NCBI GenBank assembly: GCA_946902875.1
Contig: OX336349.1
Span: forward strand, 14,221,891 to 14,285,890
Length of the DNA stretch: 64,000 nt
DNA from: Nematopogon swammerdamellus
Taxonomy: Eukaryota > Arthropoda > Insecta > Lepidoptera > Adelidae
Reading direction: 5' to 3'
Shown: piece by piece, positions 21,701-31,602 of the stretch
Layout of the letters: each line of letters opens with the position of its first letter
Position numbering within the stretch: the stretch's first letter is position 1
Position numbers and translations under genes: made by a program
Notes under the pieces: generated by a model
Databases searched by the model: none
Told to the model about the DNA's origin: nothing
The model's input: only the letters and a program-made list of their open reading frames with translations

Positions 21701-22009
21701 CGGATTATTTAAGATTAGCAATTTCCAACCCAACTACACACCTGACTTTGCGTTGAATGTACTAAGTATTATTTAAAACGATCTTATGTGTATCTGTCAT
21801 TCTATAAAATATACAAATTATAATTTTTTTTTTCATTTTCTTAGTTCCCGAAAATAAAATAAAATTTTCAATAAAGTTTATGGTACGAAATTCTGTAACA
21901 TTCTGAGGAGTTATGAAGTAGATCGCCAGGAGTCAGGAAAATAAAAAGTAGATCTTAGGCTTCATCAACTTGGCCACCCCTGCTATATATTATGTACCAA
22001 AATGCAACT

Positions 22010-22115
22010 TTTTTCGTTCAGTAGATTCGGAGAAAATAAGCTGTGACAGACAGACACTAGAATGATGCTATAAAGTTCGGTTTTTTCCACCTTTGAGGTG
22101 CGGAACCCTAAAAAC
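22010..22115 (+). repeat. Dispersed repeat D, terminal fragment
   Basis: Contains a cagacagacact tract and ends in aggtgcggaaccctaaaaac, like the ends of the copies at 16310-16485 and 54930-55345. Confidence 0.5.
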
Positions 22116-22529
22116 CGAGCAAGGAACTTTATTTTATTACAAATCTACGTTGTAAACTTCTTTTCGAAACATTTTTTTTTTTGCCAAACCTGATGTACGC
22201 GCGCTCCCGTGATCGCTTGCACGCTCCCAAACATCAAACACGCTCCAGACAGATTCAACCCCCGTGGCTCCGAGTACGGTAATACATCATTCACTAAACC
22301 ACCCCCCGTACTGCTGGATGTAAATGTGAAGAAATTCCTGTAAGACCTTGTCAAATTCACTCGCTTGCGTGGCGCCTCAATAAAATGTCGTGACAGCGAG
22401 TGAGTGTATCTATGACAAAGTTCCAAATGCACAACTTATGTTTCAGAAACAGCACATAATGGAAAAGTTCCATTACCCATTGACATGTGCGGTCAGTGAG
22501 AATTACAAGCGTCATTGCCCCTTTTTTAC
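22116..22529. other. No gene recognised
   Basis: Minus-strand frame 22432-22145 (95 codons) has no recognisable motif. Confidence 0.35.
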
Positions 22530-22830
22530 CCGACTACGGCGAAGCCAAAAAAGGAAGGGTTATGAGTTTGGCGTGTATGTATGTATGTATGTATGTATGT
22601 ATGTATGTATGTATGTATGTATGTATGTATGTGACTATCTATATTCCACTCTACAGCCTAAAGTACTGGGCCGATTTGAAAAATTCTTGTGCCAGTGGAT
22701 ATGTCTTATTCACGGGAGTGTCATAGGCTATATAACAATTTTCAAAATTCAAAATGGCGGACGCACGGCCTCAAAATGTCAAATTAGTTTTTCAAAATAT
22801 ATTGAGTGGGGTATCAAATTAAAGATAATT
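22530..22830 (+). repeat. Dispersed repeat E with (GTAT)n microsatellite
   Basis: Begins acccgactacggcgaagcc and gggttatgagtttggcgt, followed by about 15 GTAT units (22574-22632), gcctaaagtactgggccgat and aaaatggcgg. A related copy is at 53188-53400 (ccgactgtagcgaagcc, ccttatgattttgtcagcg). Confidence 0.7.
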
Positions 22831-22831
22831 A

Positions 22832-23216
22832 AATTATGATTCTGAAAATATATACTTTGCTATCTATGAAACTTATGTGTACAGAGAAATAGAGCAAAAT
22901 GTGTGGCGCATGTATGAATCGCTATTATTCGCGATGAAGCGTGGTCGGTCGCCCGCGCACCGCGCCGCGCGCCCCCGCGGTTTCGGTACGTTACATAGGT
23001 ACACCTATGACGCGCTACGACACGCGACGACGCGACGCGAAGAAGCGACATGGTATTGTTGGTAATATACCTACATACTTACTCACTGATCTACCGCAAA
23101 TTTTGTATAGATATATAATATTATTATTAGATACAGTACCTACTATGCTAAAATAAATTGGTATTAAATGTCCATGTAGGTACCTAGTGTAAGCATAATA
23201 TGTAGTGTAGGTGTAC
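22832..23216. other. No gene recognised
   Basis: Includes a very GC-rich patch at 22945-23045 (gcgcaccgcgccgcgcgc). No supported frame. Confidence 0.35.
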
Positions 23217-23295
23217 CGTGTGGGGTCGGTACTTAAAAAGAATAGCCCCACTGCATCTCTCCCCGTCGCATGTCGTAAAAGTCGACTAAGGGATC
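23217..23295 (+). repeat. Dispersed repeat C, end fragment joined to a SINE
   Basis: Reads cggtacttaaaaagaatagc, cactgcatctctccccgt and gtcgactaagggat, and stops exactly where the 5S-SINE starts. Confidence 0.65.
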
Positions 23296-23711
23296 GTCAG
23301 CCTCGGCAGCTTAATGGTGCGGTCAGTTATTGGATGGATAACCGCCCGACTGTTGGAGGCTGACCGTGGTTCAGATACCACGTTAAACTGTAGGTCCCTT
23401 CCCTTCTTACCTTACTAGGTGGTAGGGTTTATCCCGGCCGGGTTGGTACCACCGCACTGAGCGAAACGTCCGTCGAAACGGCTATGTAAATAGTTCGTGT
23501 TTTCCGTCCAGTTCAGTGTAGCCGGCGCGAAATGAAGGGAAGCACTGACATGGCACCTAGTTCACCCGGTGTTATGGGCTGACATCACGGATGTTGTAGG
23601 TGATGTAGCCAACCGTGTCAAGTTTCCATAAAAAAAACCGGTGTTATGGGCTGACATCACGGATGTTGTAGGTGATGTAGCCAACCGTGTCAAGTTTCCA
23701 TAAAAAAAAAA
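23296..23711 (+). mobile_element. 5S-SINE variant with duplicated tail
   Basis: The head is altered relative to the full copies (gcagcttaatggtgcggtca, ttattggatggataaccgc). Body and tail are standard. The terminal 72 bp, from ccggtgttatgggctgacat to the A run, occurs twice in tandem (23566 and 23638). Confidence 0.8.
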
Positions 23712-23756
23712 GGTAGGTACATTAAATATACCTAATACCTACAATATTTTCGGATG

Positions 23757-24035
23757 CAAGTTACCCTTCAGCTAAGCGGAATATTGTGGAAGAGAAGAAC
23801 CGCCGATTGCGGAAAAGTATTCCCAATTTTCTGGGTGCAGTTTTAGCCCTAGACTCGATTAGTTGCCGGAAACCTACGTCTTTGGAAATGGCGGTGCCCA
23901 GGAGGTTCAGGTGCTTCCAGACAGGTATGACGCTGACTTAGAAACTGGCTTGGAAAGCAAAAGGACCTTCAAAATGACCTTCGCAGATAATGCGCAGCAC
24001 TGATCCTTGCTAACGTTGAAGGCGTGGACGTAGCA
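23757..24035 (-). pseudogene. Jockey-type RT fragment (minus)
   Basis: The reverse complement matches the RT C-terminal region of the jockey relic at 48310-48570: gagaagaaccgccgattgcg, agactcgattagttgccgg and cacctggaagcac-type blocks. The frame is disrupted. It lies head-on to the plus-strand fragment that follows. Confidence 0.7.
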
Positions 24036-24099
24036 TTCAGGGAGCAACATATCATTGTTATACATACGAGAGTACGGAACACGGGTTCTACACCAGTTA

Positions 24100-24745
24100 C
24101 CCTTCAACTAGGCGGGATGTGGATGAGAAGAGCCGAAGACTTGTGTCTGAACTTGAGCAAACACTCGGCTCTATTTCCGAATGGGCCGTAACAAGTTGGT
24201 CAAGTTCAATACCTCCAAGATACAAGTTTGCGCGTTCAGTGCGAAGAGAGCGGCGTTCACACCAGCTCCTTCCTACCAAGGCACGTCACTTAAATTTTGC
24301 GACCACCTCGGGGTCCTCCGAGTCGAATTTTCGCACGATCTAAACTTCCGGCGTGACATCGAGGGCAAGGCCGTATAAATCGCAGATTCGGTACTGCTCG
24401 CACCTATGGGATGGCTCAGTCAAATACCAGCTGGCGCCTCTGGACTCGATCCAGCGTCGAGCCGTGCGAATAGTAGGTGACTCCCAAATGTCCCGCGATC
24501 TAAAACCACTGCAACTCCGTAGGAATACATAGCTAAATCAGAGCCTGTTGAAATACAAACAGAAAGAAATATTTTCCCCCAAGTACAGTCTCGGGTCCCT
24601 CAACCTGGGCACCTGTCAGGCCGGCATGGCATTCGCAGCCTCCGCATGCTACCGAATGTCCATGGGCATCGCTAGACACCTTATGTCCATGGGCATCGCT
24701 AGACACCTTATGGGTGGCTCAGCCCCACATGTCGTGCTTACTATA
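24100..24745 (+). pseudogene. Jockey-type LINE 3' portion (plus)
   Basis: Translated pieces read NKLVKFNTSKIQVCAFSAKR, SYQGTSLKFCDHLGVLRVEF and LNFRRDIEGKA. A frameshifted stretch follows (cacctatgggatggctcag, ctggactcgatccagcgtcg) that corresponds to the LDSIQRRA motif of the 48300 copy. The 3' untranslated end is gggcacctgtcaggccggca ... catgtcgtgcttactataaa. Within it a roughly 29-bp block ending ctagacaccttatg is duplicated. It is heavily decayed. Confidence 0.75.
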
Positions 24746-25060
24746 AAAATAATATCAGTAGCTTTGGCCTCGCCTTAGTGGCTTACCTGCTTCGAGTGAG
24801 TACATTATTCAACTATGTACAACCTGAAACCTCCCTCGGTCTTCGGCCTTGAACTGATTGGTTTACTTACTTCCCGAATCCGCTCCACCCCAGCCAGATA
24901 TATTTACTTACATAGACAAAGAAAATCGTGTACCTACACAGCTCAGTCTTCGGTCTTGCTCTGACTGACTTTTCATTTTACTTCAAGACTATACATCGTT
25001 CAACTATACATAATTTGTATTTATATGTAGGTACTCACTCATGCGCTATTTGCAGAAAAC
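24746..25060. other. Degenerate sequence with satellite-like phrases
   Basis: Phrases such as tttggcctcgccttag, ctcggtcttcggccttg and cagtcttcggtcttgctc, each followed by acttac, resemble the reverse complement of the 68-bp satellite core. No gene was seen. Confidence 0.35.
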
Positions 25061-25074
25061 TTTAGTTTCAAATA

Positions 25075-25240
25075 TTGTTTATTGTTTATTGTATAATTTC
25101 ATTCATAGGTAGGTAACCTACGCTTGGACATGTCGAAAATTATGCCAGTTCTAAATTCAATGCGAAGAAGAACTGACAAACAAACTTCGCAAGTCACAAT
25201 GTTTTGTTAGTACCTTATATATAAGTATTATAATTCTCTA
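25075..25240 (+). repeat. Dispersed repeat F
   Basis: Near-identical to 56045-56200: tgtttattgtataatttcat, cataggtaggtaacctacgc, gccagttctaaattcaatgc, aactgacaaacaaacttcgc and aatgttttgttagtacctta. Confidence 0.8.
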
Positions 25241-25309
25241 GAAAACAGTAGTATAATAAAATAGAGATCACGACAAATAAACGGACGGATAGTATCAAGC
25301 CGGTACTTA

Positions 25310-25455
25310 TATAAAATAATAATAATAATACCGCTGCCGGTGGTGGAAACTCCATTTTTTTAAGGTTAATTTTGTATATGTTTTTTATGTTAGGTTTTGA
25401 ATATGTACAAAATTAGTTTTAAGAATATGTGTTAATAAAGGAATAATAATAATAA
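25310..25455 (+). mobile_element. Dong/R4-like 3' end, tiny copy (plus)
   Basis: Flanked by AAT repeats on both sides. The interior begins ccgctgccggtggtggaaac, the complement of the 3' end seen at 19745 and 6635. The right AAT tract doubles as the (TTA)n tail of the minus-strand LINE that begins here. Confidence 0.7.
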
Positions 25456-25827
25456 TATAACCGTTTATTGGATGAAAAGAAGACATAAAAACAATATAAC
25501 AAAACACACAGAAATAATAAAACTAGATAATAACTAAAAACAATAACAAATAAATAACAATTTTGAAGAAAAAATCTAGCTAAATAACATTTTATAGATA
25601 AGTACATAGTTTCTTTTGCTTTCCTTCATCCAATGGGTGAGGTTATTGCCCTATGGCAATCTCTTCCAGCTCACCCATTAGATTTAAGGGCACTAATAAT
25701 AATGGGGCACAGCGAACAAGTCCCAAATTGTACGCACCTACAGAAAACAGAAAAGTAAAAGCAATAAAAACCCTTTTTGAATCAATAAAACAATGGCAAC
25801 CGTGGACGGGGATCGAAGGAGAACAAA

Positions 25828-28823
25828 TTACTGTTGCGACAGGTAATGTTCCCTCAGGCGTGATTTGAAAATGTGCACACTCTGTGCACTGCGTATGGGC
25901 TCAGGCAATGCATTCCAGAGCCGCGGAGCATGAACAGAGAATGAGCGAGACATAAATTCAGACCTGTGTTCCGGGATTAATAATAAGTTGGTTGATGTTG
26001 ACCTCAGAGGGACTCCATGGCCAGCAAGAAGAGAGAACATATTTTTTATGTACGTGGGTGTCACGGGATTCGTTAGAGATTTGTACAGAAAAGTTAATAT
26101 GTGTAGATTGCGTCGATCCCGTATTTTAAGCCACTTGAGTTCCTTCCGGTAGACTGAGACATGGTCATATTTTCTTAGATTAAAGATATATCGAATGCAG
26201 GCATTCTGCATCCGTTCTAATTTATCAACTAATTCGCTCTTTAGATCTAAATAACATATGTCTGCATAATCAAGAAGGGGGAGTATATATGCTTGAGCAA
26301 GTTGAATTTTGATATGTTTGGGTAAGAACCTTTTCATTTTACGTAGCGAGTGTAAGCTGTAGTAAACCTTTTTGCTAACATTATTAATATGTTCCTGCCA
26401 CGTAAGATTTTCATCCATGAAAAGACCCAGGTTTTTTACAGATTTTGAGTAGGGAATTGGTGTGCAGTCAACCAGGAGTGATGGTAGGGCGGATTTGTCA
26501 ATCTTTTTTGTTAACTTTCGACTGCCAAGAATTATTGCTTGTGACTTTATCGGATTTATCAACACACCAAACCGCCTAGACCAATCACAGATGCAACGCA
26601 AGTCTCGGTTCAATTATTCTATGGCGGCACTAATCGCATCTGGCCTTGTGTGAATGTATATTTGCATGTCGTCGGCATACATGTGGTACTTAGAGAGCAG
26701 AGTTGTCGTAATCGTTTTAATAAAAATGCAAAAAAGTAGTGGGGACAAAACTCCTCCCTGCGGCACCCCAGAGGTCAGATCATGCCAAACCGACTGTTCA
26801 GCGCCATTCTTTACTGCCTGGTTACGACCAACAAGGTAGGTAGAAAACCAGGACAATACGACATCACACATCTTGAGAGAGCGTAGACGAGCCAGCAGTA
26901 TAGAAAAGTCAACCGTGTTAAATGCATTGCTGAAGTCAACCATTACTGTAACCTTTCTATCATTCATGGCAGCTCGCACGTCATCACTTATTTTCAGCAA
27001 AGCGGAAGTCGTACTGTGTCCTGGTTTGAAACCGGATTGAAGCGGATCATGCAAATTATTAGATGTAATAAATTGCGCCACCTGAGTCTGTACCAAACGC
27101 TCTAGCACCTTGGATAATACGGGCAGAATGGAGATAGGACGATAGTCTTTAGGCACTGAAGGCTTGCTATTTTTAGGCAGTGGTATGATCAGGGCTCTCT
27201 TCCAGATAGTTGGAAACGTTCCAGTGGACAGCGATGCATTAAATATATGAGTTAATATGGGCAGTATAACGTTAATAATCAGCATGAGCATTGTGATGCT
27301 GACTCCATCTCCACCAACCGATTTAGATTTAACTGCAGTGATGGCGTCATTGACTTGTTTAGAGGAAACAGGCATAAACTCAAATACCTCTATATTGGGT
27401 AGGTCTTCATTGTGAATAGTCTCGACGGCTTCAGTCCTAGATGCCTCGCTTAGGGCTGCTGGTGGAGTAGCAAAATGACGATTGAGATCGTTTATATCAA
27501 GATCTATCTTGTGCTCACCTTTTTTGTCTTCACAAGCACCCACAGATCTTAGAAAAGTCCACAGATTTGTATCATTATTTTCGGTAATGTGCTTGTAAAT
27601 ATGGGAGCATTTAGCGTTTCTACAAGACTGAACGCATCGATTACGCAATACTTTGTAACTGTCCCAGAGTTCAGCGGTAGGGTTTTTGTTGTGTTTTGCC
27701 TTTGCGTCATCTCTGGCAGCCATTTCACTGCGTATCTTGTCCGTAATCCAAGGTGCCGGAAGCTGCCTCAGCCTCATGCACCTAATGGGAGCGTGTATAT
27801 CGAACAGATCTATCAGCATCCTGTTAAAGGCATCGACCTTGTCATCAATGTTGTCCATACTACGTAACTGTTCCAATCAGTTGTGGCTGCATCCTTAAGC
27901 AGTTTTTCTGGTTCAATCTTTTTAAAATTTCTCCGGTAAACAATTCGAGGCTTTGCCTTAGGAGTTTTAATTTTATAAGAAACATGTATCAAGTCGTGAT
28001 GAGAAAAAGCAGGTGCTGCGAGACGGCCAAAGTTAGAGACGTGTTCCTTTGATGTGACCAAGGCCACATCCAGGTGTGAATGTGTGGTGTGTAAATGGTA
28101 AGTAGGACCTAATTCTAGACGGTTGAGATTAAGTGAGGCAATAATATTAAGGAGTTTGGACGTACGCGCGTCACCTTTAGCCAGGCAGGTGTTTAAATCA
28201 CCCAGTAGGACAGTGTGTGCATAATTAGTAACATGTGTAGATAAGACTGTTTCCAGTTCAGAAAAATAGTTAGTTTTTGGGGGACAGTAAATCACAACCA
28301 AAAGCATCTTTACGTAATTCACCTGTGCTTCCATCACAATATACTCCGCGCCTTTGTAATGAGGGTCAGAAAGAGCTAGAATTTTGTGCTTAAAATCCTC
28401 CCGTAGGTAAACTGCTACCCCTCCACCGTGACACCTCAGCCTGTCGTGTCTGATTAGTGCATACCCCGGCAGCGAGAGAGACTTTGATGACAATGAGGGC
28501 TTGAGCCACGTTTCGCTAATCGCTATCGCGTGCACTGGGAGATTTACAAAAGAGGCCAGGAACTCATCCTTGTGGGCGTCCAGGCTCTGGGCATTGATGT
28601 GCACCGCTTGAAAATGCTTTGCGTCATTTTGAGATAAAATGTGCTTAAGTTTGCAGTTTAAATCAGCCTGTCTCCCTGCGGGAGAAACTGAACTAGCCGG
28701 AGACGAAGACGCCAGTATAAACCCGCCGTCCTCACTCGATATGTCAGAAACATATTCGTCAGAGGAATCATCGCCTGCCGCAGAGTAAAATGTCTCGTCG
28801 GAATCTCCACCATCACTTGCCAT
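25828..28823 (-). pseudogene. LINE ORF2: AP-type endonuclease and reverse transcriptase
   Basis: The frame starts at the ATG at 28821-28823 (MASDGGDSDETFYSAAGDD), preferred over an in-frame ATG 12 codons upstream that adds only a Phe-rich run. The endonuclease shows HINAQSL, AISETWL, GGGVAVYLRED, LLGDLNTCL and SHLDVALVT. The reverse transcriptase (about 27876-26614) shows PKDYRPISILPVLSKVLERL, SGFKPGHSTTSALLK, VMVDFSNAFNTVDF, SGVPQGGVLSPLLF and the catalytic YADD. The C-terminal part (26613-25828) has KNLGLFMDENLTWQEHI and PLLDYADICYLD. There are two lesions: a one-base frameshift within 27813-27876, and a single in-frame TAA at 26614-26616 after the YADD. Otherwise the roughly 1000-residue protein is complete, so it was active until fairly recently. 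Confidence 0.9.
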
Positions 28824-28859
28824 TGTAAAACAAGAAAAAGAAAAAAAAAACAACAACAA

Positions 28860-29253
28860 AAGAATGATAAAATAATCTAATAAAAAAGAAACCTAAACAA
28901 AAACTAAAAACAATATAAAAGAAAAACAAAATTTAATCACAATAAAGAGACAAAATCTCTAAACAAATAAACAGAAAAAAAAATTTCAACAAGATTTTAA
29001 ATAAATATGAGATTTCAGTAAAGACCTGCTGTATTTTTAATATGCTTACATTTAGATCATTTAGTTGTCATGAACTCATGAGAAGTTAATGAAAATAGAC
29101 ATTCAACTAGGTAGGTATGTATGTTTCTATATGTGTTCATAGTTTATAGGTATGATAGAAAGTACTGAAGTAGGTACCTTCCTAGATATCCATAAACACT
29201 GTCGACATAGTTGAGAGACCAATAAAGAAATAGAATTAATGCAACTTTGCGTT
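28860..29253 (-). other. LINE inter-ORF sequence, 3' part
   Basis: A-rich on the plus strand just outside ORF2 (28825-29000), then unremarkable. It ends at cgtt, the target duplication of the LTR element. Confidence 0.45.
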
Positions 29254-31602
29254 TGCGACGAACTTGCCTCCCACCAAAGTATATTTTGTATTTATACTTC
29301 ACCTGATAGGTGTTGTCGAATAATTATTCCGAAATTCCACGCTTCCGCGAGTAACCTCTAAAATAAAACATGGCCTGCTTTTAGCATTCAAGTGATCTCT
29401 AGGTAAACTCAAGCAATGTATACATACGTATACACTGAATTAAGTGTAGATGGACCCTGTATCTTCCTCTCTTCGAGGAAGCGTTGTGTAACCGTATAAC
29501 CCAGAGTACTAACTCAATCCCTAGCTTTCTATCCTAACCTTTGTTCTTCGAATAATATTCTAAATACATATGTAATTTTCTGCCTAAGTCCGCCTCTCCT
29601 ATATCACTGTGTCTCTTCCATCACATTGTAATTGTCTGTATTCTCTCCTCCCAGAAATTGTGTTAACCAGTAATTTTCAAATTATTCGAACAATTTCCCC
29701 CCGGAGGGGGAAGTAAGGAGCTCCACGAGTCCGGGTTTCCTCACCCGGGCTCTCCACGCTCCTCACAGTGGCCATCATCCATATAGGGCTGCTTTACTAC
29801 CAGCAGCTCTATTTTGTATACCTAATGGCCCCCTTTGATTCCTATCCTGTGAAGAAACTGTTTCTCTTAGGAAGAGATTTAAAATGAAATTCGTGGTGTA
29901 ATGTGGATGATTTAGGGCCCCTACGGACCCCAAATCCTAAAGGCGTGCGTGTGTGTGTAAGTGTGTGTGTGGTCCCTATCCTAACCTCGTAGTACTTCGT
30001 CCGACGGGCTCCGCCTATCGAAAGAAGGCTACCACAGGTTTCCTCCTCAGACGGTCAGCTCAGCTTGCACCGGTCCTTAGAGTACCGCCACCTCTTCGCC
30101 AGATAGAATAGGTATCGCTCTAACAGATCATAACACTTTGGACCTCTCCCCCTAGCAGGACTAAGGAGAACCACTGTGGGGTATTTACCTGGCCTTCCTA
30201 GTACCTAACCTCAATAAATACTACACACTATGGTACTACTCACTCCCACGAAGCGAACCCTCTCTCCCTTGCAGAACTAAGGAGAATCAATTCACACAGC
30301 TACATGGCTAACCTACCAATATGAATTTAGTGTTTGAAGAACCTAACTACCCACGTTATAATTTGATAGTTTAGCCAGAATTCCAGTTGCTCTTCGACCT
30401 TATGTTACGTCTTCTTACCACGAGGCATTTTCTCGTGATATCATAGAGAATGAACTGAATCTTGTGCAAACAAGCGTGTATGCTTATTCAGCATAGCTAG
30501 CGTTGCCACCCAACATTCCATCGAAAGGAAAAGAACCTCGCATGAGTGCGCGCGCATGCATATTTCAGCGTACCCGCAACCCACATACAACGTTCCAAGG
30601 AAGAACCCTGTGAGATCGTGCGTGCATGCATATTTCAGCGTACCCGCTTCCCTCACAACATTCCATGAAAGAACTCTGCGTGAGTGGGCGTGCATGCATA
30701 TTTCAGCGTACCCGCTCCCTCACCCAGTGCTCCAAAAGGGAAAGAGCCCTGTAATAGTATGCATGTATGCATATTTCAGCATAGCTAGCATCCCACACAG
30801 TGCTCCAGTGATGGTCCATATAAAAATATTTCACATCCCTAATACTAGCAAATAATTTCTGAAAAGCCAGTATTGTTTCCAAAACTAGCCCAGCCACCAA
30901 AAGAAGACTTCAAGACAATGCAATTTAATAGAACTGGTCGAATTGCAACTAGAAAACTCCAAAAATATCGCGCGGCGTCCGAGACTCACCGAAGCGTTGA
31001 TGCCGAAAAACAATGGCGCTCGATGCGACTTAGAGATGACCGGGGCTCAGGCACGTTGTTCCCTCGAGGCTCGCAGCTGCAGAAAAAGTGCTCCTACCGT
31101 GTTACACGCCCTTAAATAGCCTCGCTTTCTTACTCCCACTCTTACCCCCATGACCAATCGGAAATCATCCCTAACATCGTTTCCGCGTCTCCCATTGGTC
31201 GACCAATCACAATGCCTGAAGCAATTTTCCCTTAAAAATGCGTTCCATATTTCCCTAAAACCTTCAGTAACTAATCTCTGAAAAATGCTACGAATTCACA
31301 AAAGTAGATGTAATACAGTCAATTCGTCCTATATCTTACTGCACGCCGACGTATAATACTTATCTATCATCATCTGTCGCTTATACGGTGTTGCTAGCTA
31401 TTCCTGTTCAAAATGTATGCAAGTTGTATTATCTGCGCCTGATTACATGCCACCCGCTACAATTTATACGCAACGCGGTCTCTTTGCTATACTCACTACC
31501 CAGGCGCTAAACTAACTCCTACGCCTTATAACATTTTACCAGCCAGCCTTCATACGTCCTATTGCTAGCTATTTTCATTGAGGTAGGTTGTGATTCGTCA
31601 CA
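29254..31602. repeat. Left long terminal repeat, 2349 bp
   Basis: Contains a microsatellite (gtgtgtgtaagtgtgtgtgt, about 29948-29971). An internal minisatellite has four copies of gcatgcatatttcagcgtac at 30554, 30624, 30692 and about 30765. It also has CCAAT boxes at 31153-31157 and in the palindrome ATTGGTCGACCAAT at 31194-31207. A TCAGT at 31264-31268 could act as an insect initiator. The open frames here are shadows of the minisatellite. Confidence 0.92.

Larger units (their letters stand above)
20720..21982 (+). mobile_element. hAT transposon relic with 8-bp target duplication
   Basis: Terminal inverted repeats start caggggtggccaa, with the exact complement at the right end. The element is flanked by a perfect 8-bp direct repeat, ctatatat (20712-20719 and 21983-21990), the length expected for hAT. 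Near the left end the GATCGAC-type palindromic sequence typical of this hAT group is present. Internal frames retain transposase pieces, described separately. At 1.26 kb it is much shorter than an autonomous element and has a LINE 3' end inserted in it. Confidence 0.9.

Noticed and set aside
26462..27898. Plus-strand frames opposite the LINE ORF2
   Set aside because: Antisense of a well-supported reverse transcriptase.
30441..30855. Identical 84- and 99-codon frames in both LTRs (also 41702-42116)
   Set aside because: They run through the 70-bp minisatellite and lack any domain; identity merely reflects LTR identity.
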